This document shows positions 31,811 to 43,181 of a DNA stretch of 64,000 bases, piece after piece; position 1 is the first letter of the stretch; each line of letters opens with the position of its first letter. A program made the position numbers and the translations under genes. The notes under the pieces were generated by a model. The model saw nothing but the letters and a program-made list of their open reading frames with translations. It had not been told where the DNA came from and did no database searches. This DNA comes from Lactuca virosa. Lineage: Eukaryota > Streptophyta > Magnoliopsida > Asterales > Asteraceae. Location of the stretch: the NCBI GenBank assembly GCA_928212115.1, contig CAKMRJ010005523.1, positions 99,203,486-99,267,485 of the forward strand, read 5' to 3'.

Positions 31811-33530
31811 GAATGAAACAGCACACTACAGACACACTGAGCTCACACATGACAATTTTACTCTTATTCATACATTTATCTCTATATTTAACATTTTATA
31901 TCAGTAAAATCATCAAGGCAAGTGATCGTTATCACCTCCCAAGGTTTTATGTCGGAGCTCCTATCAATGATCAAGGGCTTTCCTTGTGACTCACTTGTGT
32001 CACTTTGATTATCTTTTCTTACTTTATTTATCACGAACATCACAGCCTCTCATACAGGTTCGTTAGATTTTATTTAGTTGATTTTTGACCAAAACACTTA
32101 TAATGTTTGAATTCTATTTTACAACCAAAAAGGACATTCTCATGGAAAAAGGACTAAAATTGAAGAAAGCTGGATACTTGGAGGATTAGAGCTGGAATTA
32201 GGAGAAGAAGAGAGAAGAACTCAAGCATATTGAAGTTCCCATAATGTGGACATCTATATTCCATGACGTGGCGTTTGGAAGCTTCCCGATTCATGCATTA
32301 AACCCTTCTCACAACATGACCATCTCTTGGTCATGATGTGACCACGTGTCATCAAAAGAATCCTCTATAAACATCGACAAATTCATTGGCGCATACGGGA
32401 TTACTACAATTCTCAGGACGTGACACTCTTATTGTCACAACATTAGAACCAAATTTTAGGAAACTATATAAATTGATCATTAATCAAAATCAGGAGACTT
32501 CTGCTAGAGAGAGCTACGATAAAATACGACAAAAACCTTCTGAAGAGTCCTCGGAAGATTGGAATTCAATTTGAGATCAAGCTTGAATATTTTTAGAGAA
32601 AGAACATAATTAGATCATTCGGTTTGCTAGTTCTACTATGTCTAATCTAGTTAAATTTGTTTATATGTTTTTTTTCTACTTTATTCATGGGAAAAACTCC
32701 ATATACTTTAGTTTGGTGATGATGAACCCTTTAACTATGTGTTGATTTCAAATTTATGAATCTTTTATGTTGGTTTAACTAGTGTTTGATAAATCATAAT
32801 CCTTGCATGTTGAAGTTCAGCTTAAATTGCTTATGCTTCAAGTTTGTGTAGTATATGATCACTTTATTTGCATAAATTTGTTATCTAATTGTTTATGAAC
32901 ATTGAATTGCGAGATCTAGTGATTGAACAAATCATGGAGTTAAGTGATATAAGTTAGTAACTTTGATTGTGTTAGAGAGCATAATAAATCCATAATCTGT
33001 GCTTGATTTAATTGTCTTAATCTTAGATAAGTAACTCATAGATTTATCATTCATAGTCCAATTCATCTTTATATCAACTTTGTGTCCAATTTGTGTTTGA
33101 TCAATGCATGGTAGTTCATAAATTGGTAAAAACTAGAAATCTGAACATTATAACTAGTTACTTAATAATTTGGTAACCAATATATTTATTTGATTATAAA
33201 TGAACCATAGGAAAAAGGGGGATTCGAAACTAAATGAAAGTACTCTTTATTATTGATTTAAAATCGTTTTCTATTTGCGTTCTTAGTATTAAAAGTTTTT
33301 TAATTTCTAGTTGTTTGATTTAAGTTGTTGGTCTTGCAAAATCAATAATCCCCCCCCCCCCAATTTAGTTGTTTTTCTTAGTTTAAATTATAGTAATTCT
33401 TTTATTAATTAAAAATATTGTTCCCTATGATCGATACCCAACTTACTTTACTATTCTATAATTCGACTAGTTACACAACCTAAGTGCGTCTTAGCTAGTT
33501 AAGTTTTGTTAGGTTTATAAATTAAAAACT
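31811..33530 (+). repeat. Old LTR-like sequence, possibly gypsy
   Basis: No credible gene. Weak evidence of an Athila/Tat-type LTR in plus orientation: a TATA-like region near 32465 (ctatataaatt) and the phrase gatcgatacccaacttac near 33430, which I associate with the 3' part of such LTRs. A run of 11 C lies near 33351-33361. I cannot place either boundary, and 31811-32100 is unassigned. Confidence 0.35.
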
Positions 33531-34800
33531 AGTAGGTATATAATTATGCACATCACTTTCCGTTTATTCATGGCTCGATGGACATTCAAGATGATTCCTT
33601 CCTTGATGTCCTCCACAATCTTAGATGAACCACCAAGCGGAATCTTGGTCGGATATGAGGAAGATGGTTGACTAGAGACAACTTGTATCAACGACATGAC
33701 ACCAAAAGTCGATGAGTCCTCCATCGGCACATGATGTGGCTTGTCAAGAAGAGCGACACGGTCGACCCTACACAACGGGGAGGGAGGAGAACCTCGTGTA
33801 AGTTAACCTCCCAAAACTCTAGTTTCCCCCTAAACTTCTTCTAAAAAACCTCGTCAAAGCGCAGAAGGGACACAACACTTGTGCCCAACGAACATTATCA
33901 CCTTGCGAAAAAAGGTAACAATTGCAGACGACCAAGGTAATGCTTAGAGCATTAACACCTGAACCAATCACAAGCTCTAACATAAAGAAGAACATAATCA
34001 TTCAATCAGCGCATCCGATCTTTATCAGATCTGATGCCCTTGTCTTCTGTACGGACCGGCTGTAAGGCCCGACAATAAAAGGTCTCCTTTGTCCACAAGA
34101 AAGGATAAGTTCTCTGATTCCTATACTCAAATAACAACTTATCCCTCAAGTAACTAACTTGACCATCAGAGAGTTTTCCCGGGACCCCCTCTCGGAGAAT
34201 GGGTAATGTATTTCTCTCTTGTGTGATTCTTGATCATCGTTGTATTAGTAGTCTCGAAGACCTCTTGGAGATCAATATCACATCAAGTACTTAATGGAGA
34301 ATTAAGTATGGGAGTAACCTGTATTTAGAGATTACTTTATGGATAAAGTCACAAGTAATTATGCGATGATAATATCTCTTAATCTTCAAACAAATATACA
34401 TGAGGTTTTTGCTCTATAATTCTGTTATGTATTGGTCTACTATAATGTTATCCGTAATTGATAGTAACAGAGAGTATGTACATGCATGACATGATGAAAT
34501 AGATGTAAACTATGTAGTCGAATTTTATTTTTTCCTTATGCCGTAACAGGAGAAGCGATATATATGGGCCCCTCAATGATTTGGTGTTACATCTAAGTGA
34601 TTGGCCAAACGTTGACTAAAATTAATATGTTAAATTTAGTAGACTAATGTGGTCGTCAAAAATCTTTATCGCAAAACATAATATTGAACATTGAAATTGA
34701 CCATTATCCATGTCTTAGGTTCATACAAATATCTTATAAAACAAAAGAATAGTTGATCTATTATCTAAGGGTTGTCTAGATTTGATCAAAGTTCGACAGT
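33531..34800. other. Unassigned intergenic DNA
   Basis: No recognisable gene or repeat boundary. Two short minus-strand ORFs (33515-33775, 33819-34001) have no domain I know. A local inverted repeat agatctgat/atcagatct sits near 34014-34033. Confidence 0.4.
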
Positions 34801-35376
34801 TGCATTGGATGACACACTCTCTCTATTGTTTATTTGAAAATATTAGACCTCGTATACTTGATGACTTTTCCAAGCGGGGGACTATTCAAAATGGTGCCTA
34901 AATTCATAACTATTGGTAATATTTCTAATAATAACATAGTCCTTTTGGGTTTCCCTTAAGATCTAATTGAGCAATTAAAAGACAAAAAGAATTTAGGAGA
35001 GATTAGTTTATTAATTTGTTATGTTTTAAAAAACTAATTAGAAGTTGATTAACTATAAGGACTGGATGTTAATTAATTAAAATGTTTAATAAATAAAAAC
35101 AATCAACAGGTAAATTAAAAAAAAAAAGTTGTTTTGACATTAAACAACTGGATACCTATAAATAGAGAGTTATATCAAACCCTAATTATTCTTTTCTTTG
35201 CTAGGAATTTTGGTTCTCCATTGTCCCTCCCTAAGGTGGAGGAAAACCTAACCCTTCTAGTGTTTGTGGTTTTGTGTTTTTCCTCTCCCCTCTCCTACGG
35301 CTTGTCAAAATGTTCTAGTGGTGTTCTTCAATGTGATTGCATTGCATTGGAATAATTACTACCATTACACGGAAAT
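34640..35376 (+). mobile_element. Possible decayed copia 3' end and LTR
   Basis: Around 34690-34710 a frame reads NIEIDHYP, similar to the KHIEIDxHF motif near the end of copia RNase H; a purine tract aagcgggggac follows at 34872, then AT-rich sequence with a TATA-type box cctataaatagag at 35154. This order (RNase H tail, PPT, LTR promoter) suits a copia relic interrupted by the Mutator-like element at 35385. The evidence is thin. Confidence 0.3.
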
Positions 35377-35667
35377 AGAAAAAAGACAAAACTTCAAAAA
35401 TGGTCCCTGTGGTTTTTGAAAATATCAAGTTTAATCCCTAAGTTCAAAAAACCTCACAGATGGTCCCTGTGGTTTCAAAACTTTTAACATTTGGTCCTTC
35501 CGGCTCACTCCGTTACCATTTAGCCGTTAAGTAAGGGGTATTTTTGTCATTTCACTACCCAGGGACCATTTATGAGGTTTTGTATTACTTTTTTTAAAAT
35601 AAATAAATAAATAAATAAAATTTAATATGCAAGGTCTCTCTCTCTCTCTCAGATCATTACAAGGGTT

Positions 35668-35949
35668 AAGATCACAACAATAGCCGATAAATCAATTTCG
35701 TGTTTTAATTGGGTCGGAATCTCATGTCAGAACGACAATGTTACCGAAATCAACATTTCAGGGTTTAGGCGAACACGAGCTGGAAGAAAAAACCCTCAAT
35801 TTGCAGTCGATTCACTTGCAAATTTAACCAATTTGGTGTCTTCAGCACTTCTCGATTCACTTGCAAATTTAACCAATTTGGTGTACTTCAACACTTCTCG
35901 ATTCACTCTACCTGGTTCAATCCCTAATGGATTAAGTCTTCAGCTTTAA
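35668..35949 (+). pseudogene. Captured LRR receptor-kinase fragment
   Basis: An open frame of about 93 codons without its own ATG, ending at TAA 35947. It reads FNWVGISCQNDNVTEINISG, then PQFAVDSLANLTNL and TSRFTLPGSIPNG: the N-terminal cap (W-x-GI-x-C) and first leucine-rich repeats of a plant receptor-like kinase. The INISGF...NPQF-VD-L-NLT pattern resembles what I remember of the At2g16250 group. A 45-bp in-frame tandem duplication (35808-35852, 35853-35897) repeats DSLANLTNLV. No kinase domain is present. Held inside the Mutator-like element, so a copied host fragment rather than a gene in place. Confidence 0.65.
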
Positions 35950-35997
35950 ACGAAGTAAAATGACTTAATCACCGGAAAAACACAGCAGCAACCGGAG

Positions 35998-36560
35998 TTG
36001 CTGCCTCCCTCGACTTCACCTCCTTTCTTCTATTTCGATGATAAGCCGACCCAACCACCCCCTGATCACCACCATTCCCAGTTGAAGAAACCCACCATCG
36101 CAACAGGTCCTAGTAAGTTTTGTTCAACAGAGAAGAAAGGTAGCGGAGAACCTCCGACTTCCCTCCTATTTCCTTCTGTTTTCGAATCCCAAGCAAATCC
36201 CTCGCTATATCTTTCTTCATCCATTGAGTTTCAGGTAGAGATTTTCCTGCGAAATCACAGGGTAAAAACCCCTATTGTTTTCCATTTTTTTCACTAATTC
36301 CCCACAAACTGAATACATCTCTAGTTTCTCCATGCCCTGTTACTCTTGTACTCCAGACACCGTCTTTTTCTCCATCTCGAGTCATTTTAGTTGACATGGC
36401 GAAAGAAGAATGGGGTGTTGGTGGGTATGGATCGATGAAAGGTTTGATCAGACTTCGTTCTCCTGAAATGACGAAGAGGATGAAGAAGGTGGGTCAAGTG
36501 AAGGCAATGTGGAGGAACATTTGGAGGTGGATAGGAGTCGATGATAAGATACACATATAG
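35998..36560 (+). other. Further gene-like sequence inside the Mutator-like element
   Basis: Two short plus-strand ORFs: 35998-36297 (99 codons, Pro/His/Ser-rich start PPSTSPPFFYFDDKPTQPPP) and 36396-36560 (54 codons, MAKEEWGVGGYGSMKG, then RNIWRWIGVDDKIHI). I recognise neither. Base composition is higher in GC than the flanks, which suits captured exons. Could also be chance ORFs. Confidence 0.3.
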
Positions 36561-36798
36561 CTCAACTGGAAGAGCATCACTGATTTTCGTCATCTTCATC
36601 CATTTCTGGTTTATTAATTGGTTTAATTTTGGATCTATCTAATGTGATTGACATTTGTTGTATTTTCTAAAATGTTGGCCGTTGATATGATATAAATTAG
36701 GGCAGATTAACAAAATTGGGATTTTTTTTATAAGGGTTGTGGGTAAAACTTTTGATTTCTTCCATGGGTTGTAGTTCTAGAAATGCACACACATTTGC

Positions 36799-36839
<41 letters not shown>

Positions 36840-37271
36840 ACCCCTTGCATATTAAATTTTATTTATTTATTTATTTATTTTTAAAAAAAATAAAACAAAA
36901 CCTCATAAATGGTCCCTGGGTAGTGAAATGACAAAAATACCCCTTACTTAACGGCTAAATGGTAACGGAGTGAGCCGGAAAGACCAAATGTTAAAAGTTT
37001 TGAAACCACAGGGACCATCTGTGAGGTTTTTTGAACTTAGGGATTAAACTTGATATTTTCGAAAACCACAGGGACCATTTTTGAAGTTTTGTCTAGAAAA
37101 AATACCAATATAAATATTATTAAAAGTTTTATCTGTTGTAAAAGAAACGTATCTTTGAAAAACTATGTATCGTTAAACGTGATGAAGTTATTGTATGAAA
37201 AAACGTTAAATAACAATAAGGGCGAATAAAGGGTGTTTACCCGGTACTTTTAGAATTATTTAAGAGACTAA

Positions 37272-38757
37272 GGGCCTGTTTGATTTGGTGCTGACCGGGT
37301 CCGGTCAGATGTTTTTGTCTGACTCGGTCGACTCGGTCCGGTCAGATTGTTTGATTTGCATCTGACTCGGTTGGGATCTCTTACTCAGTCTACAAATTTT
37401 TTTGACTCGGTCCACTAGAAAATTAACACTGACCGAGATTGAACTTCATTTGCCCTTATTTGCCCTTTCTCCTCCTTCCCACGCGTTCCTTCATTGCCTT
37501 CCATCTCCGACATGTCTGCCTCCTACATCCATCTACGCCGCTCCTCCATCCTCCGACCGACATTGTTGGCTATGTGTGTGCTAGGGCTGAACAGAAAACG
37601 GTGCCACCATCTTCCTCATTCCCCTATAAAAAAGCAGTTGGTCAGTTGAGAGTTTAGTCATTGATTTTGCTTCAATCAATCAACATCGACCTTGCTTCAA
37701 TAGCTCCAATTACCACATCAAAGATAACGAGGAAGAATTTTGATCAAGGTATGTCGTATGCTCCAAAATTCAACAAGGCTTTTGTGTGTTTTATATCAAT
37801 TGTTTCAAAATTGGGCTTCAATTGTTAGGTAATCTGTGTTTTATATCAATTGTTTCAAAATGTGATGATCTGTGTTCCATCTTCAATTCGACACAAACAA
37901 AAAATCGTAGGTTTAGTCTTTCAATGTCGATGTTGATCGATAATTTCGGCATGTATTCTAATTGCAGATTTCGATTTTTGGAACGGGGATGGTAATTGAA
38001 TAGTTTCTTGCTCCTACTGTTATTATCTATGTTTGGAGGTCAATTGGCCGCTCCTGTTAACAGTTCTCATCTACGGAAGTCTGGAAGTAGACAATTTTTT
38101 CAAGAACAACATTAATGATCAAGAACATCCCCAAAAAAATACAGGTTTATATTAAATTCATGGTAAATTTCATTAAAATATACTAAAATGTTGAAATTGG
38201 AATTGTATTTGCAACTAGAAACTTGTGTTGAACATGTTGGACAACTACTGTAATCACGGCAACGAGCAAGTGGATGCTGAGGGCGGCGATCAACCATTAT
38301 CTGCTTATGATTTTGTGTCTCTACCAATCCATTTTGTGTATGTTTTCATCAAAATCTCGAAATTTAAAGATTGTTATGTTTTTTAGCTTTGATTGGTGAG
38401 TGCATGTTTCGGTATTGTATCTTTGATTGGATTGGTTCTTTTTGTGGTGAATGAATGAAAGAATGGATGTTTTAATGTGCATTTGTAAGATTGTTTTTGG
38501 ATCTTCGTTTTGTTTCTTCAATGCTTTTATGTTTTTGGCTTTTCGTTTTGATGCAACACTCCACTAGTAGTAGTTGAAATATGATTAAATGGTAAATCTT
38601 TAATTATTATAAAAAAAATGTCGTTTGAGGGTAATATAGTTATTTAGCACAACCAGTCAGATACAAAATCAAACAACAAGTTTCAGTCAGAAGTTAATTC
38701 AGTCAGAACTTCTAACCCAGTCAGCTCTAACTCAGTTAACAACTATCAAACGACCTA
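37272..38757. mobile_element. Candidate non-autonomous TIR element, PIF/Harbinger-like (1,486 bp)
   Basis: Flanked by TAA on both sides (37269-37271, 38758-38760), the 3-bp target of PIF/Harbinger elements. Ends gggcctgtttgat and, on the opposite strand, taggtcgtttgat match at 10 of 13 positions. Subterminal gtcaga/tctgac repeats cluster at both ends (about 37306-37375 and 38657-38735). Inside there is a direct repeat gtgttttatatcaattgttt (37785 and 37834). No transposase. Confidence 0.55.
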
Positions 38758-38760
38758 TAA

Positions 38761-39850
38761 ATTATAAGTTTTAGAAGGACATCATTTGTGTAGAAGTTTG
38801 GACACACCTTGTTTGAGAGTAAAACTAATAAAAATAAACCATGCAAAACGTAAAATCTTATATATGACGAAATGATTTGTGAAAAAGATAAAATGCAATT
38901 CATTGACTAAGACCACAGTTTACACGAGAATGGTCGGTGTAACACCTGAAATTTTAAAGTACGGTGTAACTTTTTTTTAAAAATTTCCGGCATAATGTAA
39001 TTTTTCCAACGAAACAACCCTAAAAATCATGTGTGCCACCACTAAGATTTCGTCGTGGGTTCGCTACTGTTGCCAGCTATATTGTCGGTATTTCTTCTTG
39101 TGCTTGCCCCCTTTATTTCTTATAATGTAGCTATTAAGTTATTGTTTGTTAAATTATTTATTACTTGAATACGGATCTTTGTTATTTATAATTTTAAAAT
39201 TTTTGGAATAAAATGACTTTTGTCTCACAATTTCTTTATTGTTTTTTCTATTAAATATATCATTATGTTTTTCAATATTTGTATATCATTAGTTAAATAA
39301 TTTTTAAATTTTAAATTTTTGGAATAAAATTATTTTTGTCTCACAATTTCTTTATTGTTTTTTATTAAATATATCATTATGTTTTTCAATATTTGTATAT
39401 CATTACATTTTCTTACATGTTTTTAATTTAATTTTAAAACATCAACTATTATCATTTAATTTTTGTTTGATTTTGGTATTAAACTTAATATTATATTAGT
39501 ATTAGATGGTATTATTTACAAATAGAAAGAACTATAAGTTATGTCAATTAGATTGGACACACGTAAAGTTTAATCTTGGATTCGCCACTTGTAACAATGT
39601 AATTAAGTTGTTGTTTTATATAAAAATGGCTTTTTCAACAGCAATTTTTATGAATAGTTTCCTATTTCGAATTAATAGTAATATCTTTTATAAGTAAGCT
39701 AAACTTGATACACATAAATAAGTAAGCTAAATTTGATACACAGTATATAGTCTTTTTTCTTTTTGAACGGGCAATGTGTTATTTTTATGAAATAATAATC
39801 ACCCTTAGTAAATTCAAAATAATAAGTTATGTAAAAGAATATATAATTAA
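38761..39850. repeat. AT-rich intergenic DNA with a tandem duplication
   Basis: No gene recognised. A segment of about 100 bp around ttttggaataaaat is present twice with a period of about 116 bp (39191-39290 and 39309-39405), each copy including tgtctcacaatttctttatt and tttttcaatatttgtatat. Confidence 0.7.
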
Positions 39851-39955
39851 ATTTTTTTTTTTTGAACGGTAAAAATTTTATATATAAAGAAAAGAGCCAG
39901 GGGCTGGAAAGTATACAGGGAAAAAAACAGAACTAACAAAATTACAATTACAATT
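39851..39955 (-). mobile_element. LINE 3' end (5'-truncated, minus strand)
   Basis: Begins with a T run (tttttttttttt, poly-A on the minus strand) followed by gaacggtaaaaattttata and agccaggggctgg; the minus strand thus reads ...tataaaatttttaccgttcAAAA, a typical tail of plant LINEs. There is no coding part. Confidence 0.5.
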
Positions 39956-40059
39956 TCAATATATATGTAAAACTTGTCCTATCAAATTATTATCGTTTGA
40001 TTTAATTCATAGCTCAAAATTAAAGAATAAACATAAGTTAATACTCATCTATATTTAAC

Positions 40060-40570
40060 ACAAATCCCAATCATTCCATGCAGAGTGCAATCTCCACACA
40101 GTAACCAAATAAATCCACTGTTGTCTGCCCCTTTCTAACAATGGGCCCCACCAACAGCTTTCTTCCAACCATATTCTGCCACGTGTCACACACCACCAAC
40201 GGCTTTTTTCACCTCCCTGAGCCGCCTTCCTCTCCGTACCACCTATCATCACTTCCCTCCTCGTACCTTTTCGGGCATCTATCCCCTGCCACACCACCAC
40301 ACAATTATAGTGTGGACCCTCAACCCTAGCTCTTCCAATATTCAGCAGATTCTACATATATTTTGAATCGGATTTCCCATGTTCTCTAAATCTACGAAGC
40401 AGATTAAAATTTGGTTAAAAGGTAAAGGGACCCACTGCTGACGTGGCGATTAGTGAGTGGTGAGAAGGAGGAGATTGGAGATCACAATTTTATGGGGATC
40501 GGTAAGAAGAGGTGTGAGGTCGGCGGGAGGTCAGAATAGTGACATTGGTTGAGTCACGCGGTTAGAATTA
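40060..40570. other. GC-richer segment with CACGTG-type motifs
   Basis: Stands out from AT-rich surroundings. Contains gccacgtgtc (40178-40187, a G-box) and tgacgtggcg (about 40439) and a pyrimidine-rich stretch. No coding region I can support: the 81-codon ORF on the minus strand has no domain. Could be a relic promoter or a captured host fragment. Confidence 0.3.
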
Positions 40571-41122
40571 TTTGACGCCTGATGTTCAAGGACCACGATT
40601 TTTGTGTGTTATTTTTGTTAAGTTATCGTTAAAAAACCATAACTAGATTGAGTTTAATGGATATAATTAAAATTGAATTTGATTTAGGTAAAGTTGGATC
40701 TTTTATCAAGATTAAGTTCGGATCTTTTAATGAATTGAGCTTTGAGTATATAAAGACTCACATAGAGTATATATGTACTTCGGTTGGTTTTAGACCAGTG
40801 GTCTACTTTTCTAATATACATTTTAGTTGAGTTCAATTGTGAGGATGGAACTTTAGTACTTTAGGTGTTAAAAAAGTTCCTAGTTTTTTTCTCAAAAATT
40901 ATATAAAATAGACAAAACTATAAAAATGATTTATGTTATATGTATTCTTTTCAGGTTTTGGTCTAAATCATCATTTTTTTTGTATTAATAGTTATTTTAA
41001 GCTTGTTTCGTTGTGGAATTAGTCATTGTTAAACTTGAAAAAGACTAATTTGTCCTTTTAATTTTTTTTCTTAAACATTTTTTTCTTTTATTTAAATATT
41101 AATGTTCAAACAAATAAAGAGA

Positions 41123-41206
<84 letters not shown>

Positions 41207-41989
41207 GATATCCACCAAATCCAAAAGCATCCTCCAAAGTAGAACCATAACTGTTCTTCTAGTACTTACACTTGAAGACGGAACTACCATCATTCAACTT
41301 ACACTCTGTTAATCGTTTCACCTTCGATAGAACAATTATTTAGTAAGTATTTAATCTAGAAATCGATTATATTCATCATGGAAGAAAAGTATGGTTTCCA
41401 TTCCATGTCCATTTACACTGTGAATTAAAGGGTGAGGCTGATTGAAAGACATTCCTCTTTAAGGGTGAAATTTTGAAAATTTTGAGCCTCTTTAAATCCA
41501 TTAAGAGGTATATGTGATTAGAAGAATGTTTTTGTCGATGAATTTGTTATGGAAAAGCTTCAATTTTGCTTCATTTCTTGTACGTATGTCTTCTTATCTA
41601 TACAGATAAAGTGTTCATAATGTTGAGGTAAAAGAGATGTCGAACATGGAAGACCTCTTTTTTGTGTACTTTCATATGTATCCCAGCAACAAGAAGAAAA
41701 TGATGGTGGTAATTGAGGCAGGGAGTGGTGGTGTCAGGGTGGAGGTTCTTTTTCTCAACGGCCCTCATCATCTTCTGCTTTGATTTTAAACCCAAAAATC
41801 ATTCACAAACTACCCTTTTTTATCTGAAATCTAATCTTAATCTTAATCGACTTCTAATATGAACCAAAATTTCAAATTGATCTGAATCGATTCCTTATCT
41901 GAAACCTATGCCTAAACTTGATCTGAATCATACGCCAACGCAAACTACCCCATTGTCCACTGTAAAACCCCATCCGGGGAAGATGTATT
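40571..41989. other. AT-rich intergenic DNA with CT microsatellite
   Basis: (CT)n runs 41125-41203, about 79 bp. 40906-41120 (agacaaaactataaaaatga ... ggtctaaatcat) resembles a diverged Mutator-like terminal repeat, but I find no partner end. No gene seen; the Arg-Glu repeat ORF at 41099-41293 is just the microsatellite. Confidence 0.6.
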
Positions 41990-42692
41990 TGTTGGGTTTT
42001 TATTCAAAAATCCGGTTTCACAACCGGTAAAAAATGGTAACGGAAGCTTTAAAATTGTTGAATAAAATTAAAACTATTTTACCCACCAAGGATCATTTTG
42101 CAATAGTTAGAAAGATTAAAACAACCATAGAAGAGAAAGCAAAACAACCTTTGAAGACTTTGATATTGATGGGAGGTTGAAAGTTGATGAAGATGACATT
42201 AAGGTCTAAAATAAGAGCTCTCTAGAAGTATCCACCAAGCAAGAGTAGAACCATCAAAATATGTTAGTATAACACTTGTAATTAGTTGTTTATAAGCATT
42301 AGAAATATATTTCAATTAAATATTCTAAGGTGAAGCAACTAAGGGACTTTTTCTAACATCAAAATGCTAGAAAATGGAGGAAAAGAGAGGCCTTGTACTT
42401 CCGAAATATGGCAGCTCCATAGAGAGCAAATTGCTCTCGGTTTTACGCTCCAAAGAAGAACAAAAAAATGCTTGCAAGGACTAGTTTCTAATGCCTTCAT
42501 ACCTTAGCTTTTACACAAGACAAAAGCTAATAAAGTACCTTACATAAAGCAAGTCAAAGCATAGGTCTTGAGGACAAGCATGCATGTAGAATAAACTAAT
42601 CAAAAGGCCATGCATGCCTTGTCTCCTCTCATTTTCGGCCATATGGTTAATGGATGGAACCAAAGGATGCTCCATTATGTTATGACTAGTTT

Positions 42693-42733
<41 letters not shown>

Positions 42734-42744
42734 TATATATATAT

Positions 42745-42781
<37 letters not shown>

Positions 42782-43181
42782 AACTTTATAAAAAAGGCTA
42801 CCATTTATATAAAGTGATTCTAATATTGTATAACATATAACTAATCATTTATATATATATATATATATCTTTTATATAAAACTACCTTTTATATATATAT
42901 AAACTCTACCTAGTTTATTAAGATATAATTATATATAACTTATAAATAATCATACTTTATGAATTCCTAATTAGCAAAATATTATTTCCATGAAATAATA
43001 ATTTTCCAATTAAATCCAAGTGTTGATATATTTATTAATAATCAAATTATACTAATAAATAATTAAATTATACTAATAAATAATCAATTGACGGTAACTT
43101 GCTATAAGGTGCGACCATATATGATCATATGTTGTTAGCAATATCATTCTATAATGACTTTTGGGCATACTAGATCTTTCA
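41990..43181 (-). repeat. copia-D 3' LTR
   Basis: 1,192 bp, tgttgggttt ... agatctttca on the plus strand. Includes an interrupted (AT)n at 42700-42779. The PPT on the minus strand (aactgggagat) adjoins at about 43182-43192. Confidence 0.9.

Larger units (their letters stand above)
35385..37093. mobile_element. Mutator-like element carrying gene fragments (Pack-MULE)
   Basis: Flanked by a perfect 9-bp duplication tagaaaaaa (35376-35384, 37094-37102), the Mutator signature. Terminal inverted repeats of about 255 bp (35385-35640 and 36835-37093) are roughly 97% identical, start gacaaaacttcaaaaatggt and hold repeated ggtccctgtggtt phrases; CT/GA runs lie at their inner edges. No transposase is present. 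The interior (about 35655-36800) contains a leucine-rich-repeat kinase fragment and other gene-like sequence. High TIR identity points to recent activity. Confidence 0.9.

Noticed and set aside
40055..40329. Overlapping ORFs on both strands
   Set aside because: No domain, no homologous pattern, and open frames are expected in a short GC-richer stretch.
40906..41203. Possible second Mutator-like element using the GA run at 53157-53218 as its other end
   Set aside because: Similarity between the two ends is limited to AT-rich sequence and the microsatellite; no target copies found.
41099..41293. ORF with a long Arg-Glu repeat
   Set aside because: It is the translation of the (CT)n microsatellite at 41125-41203.
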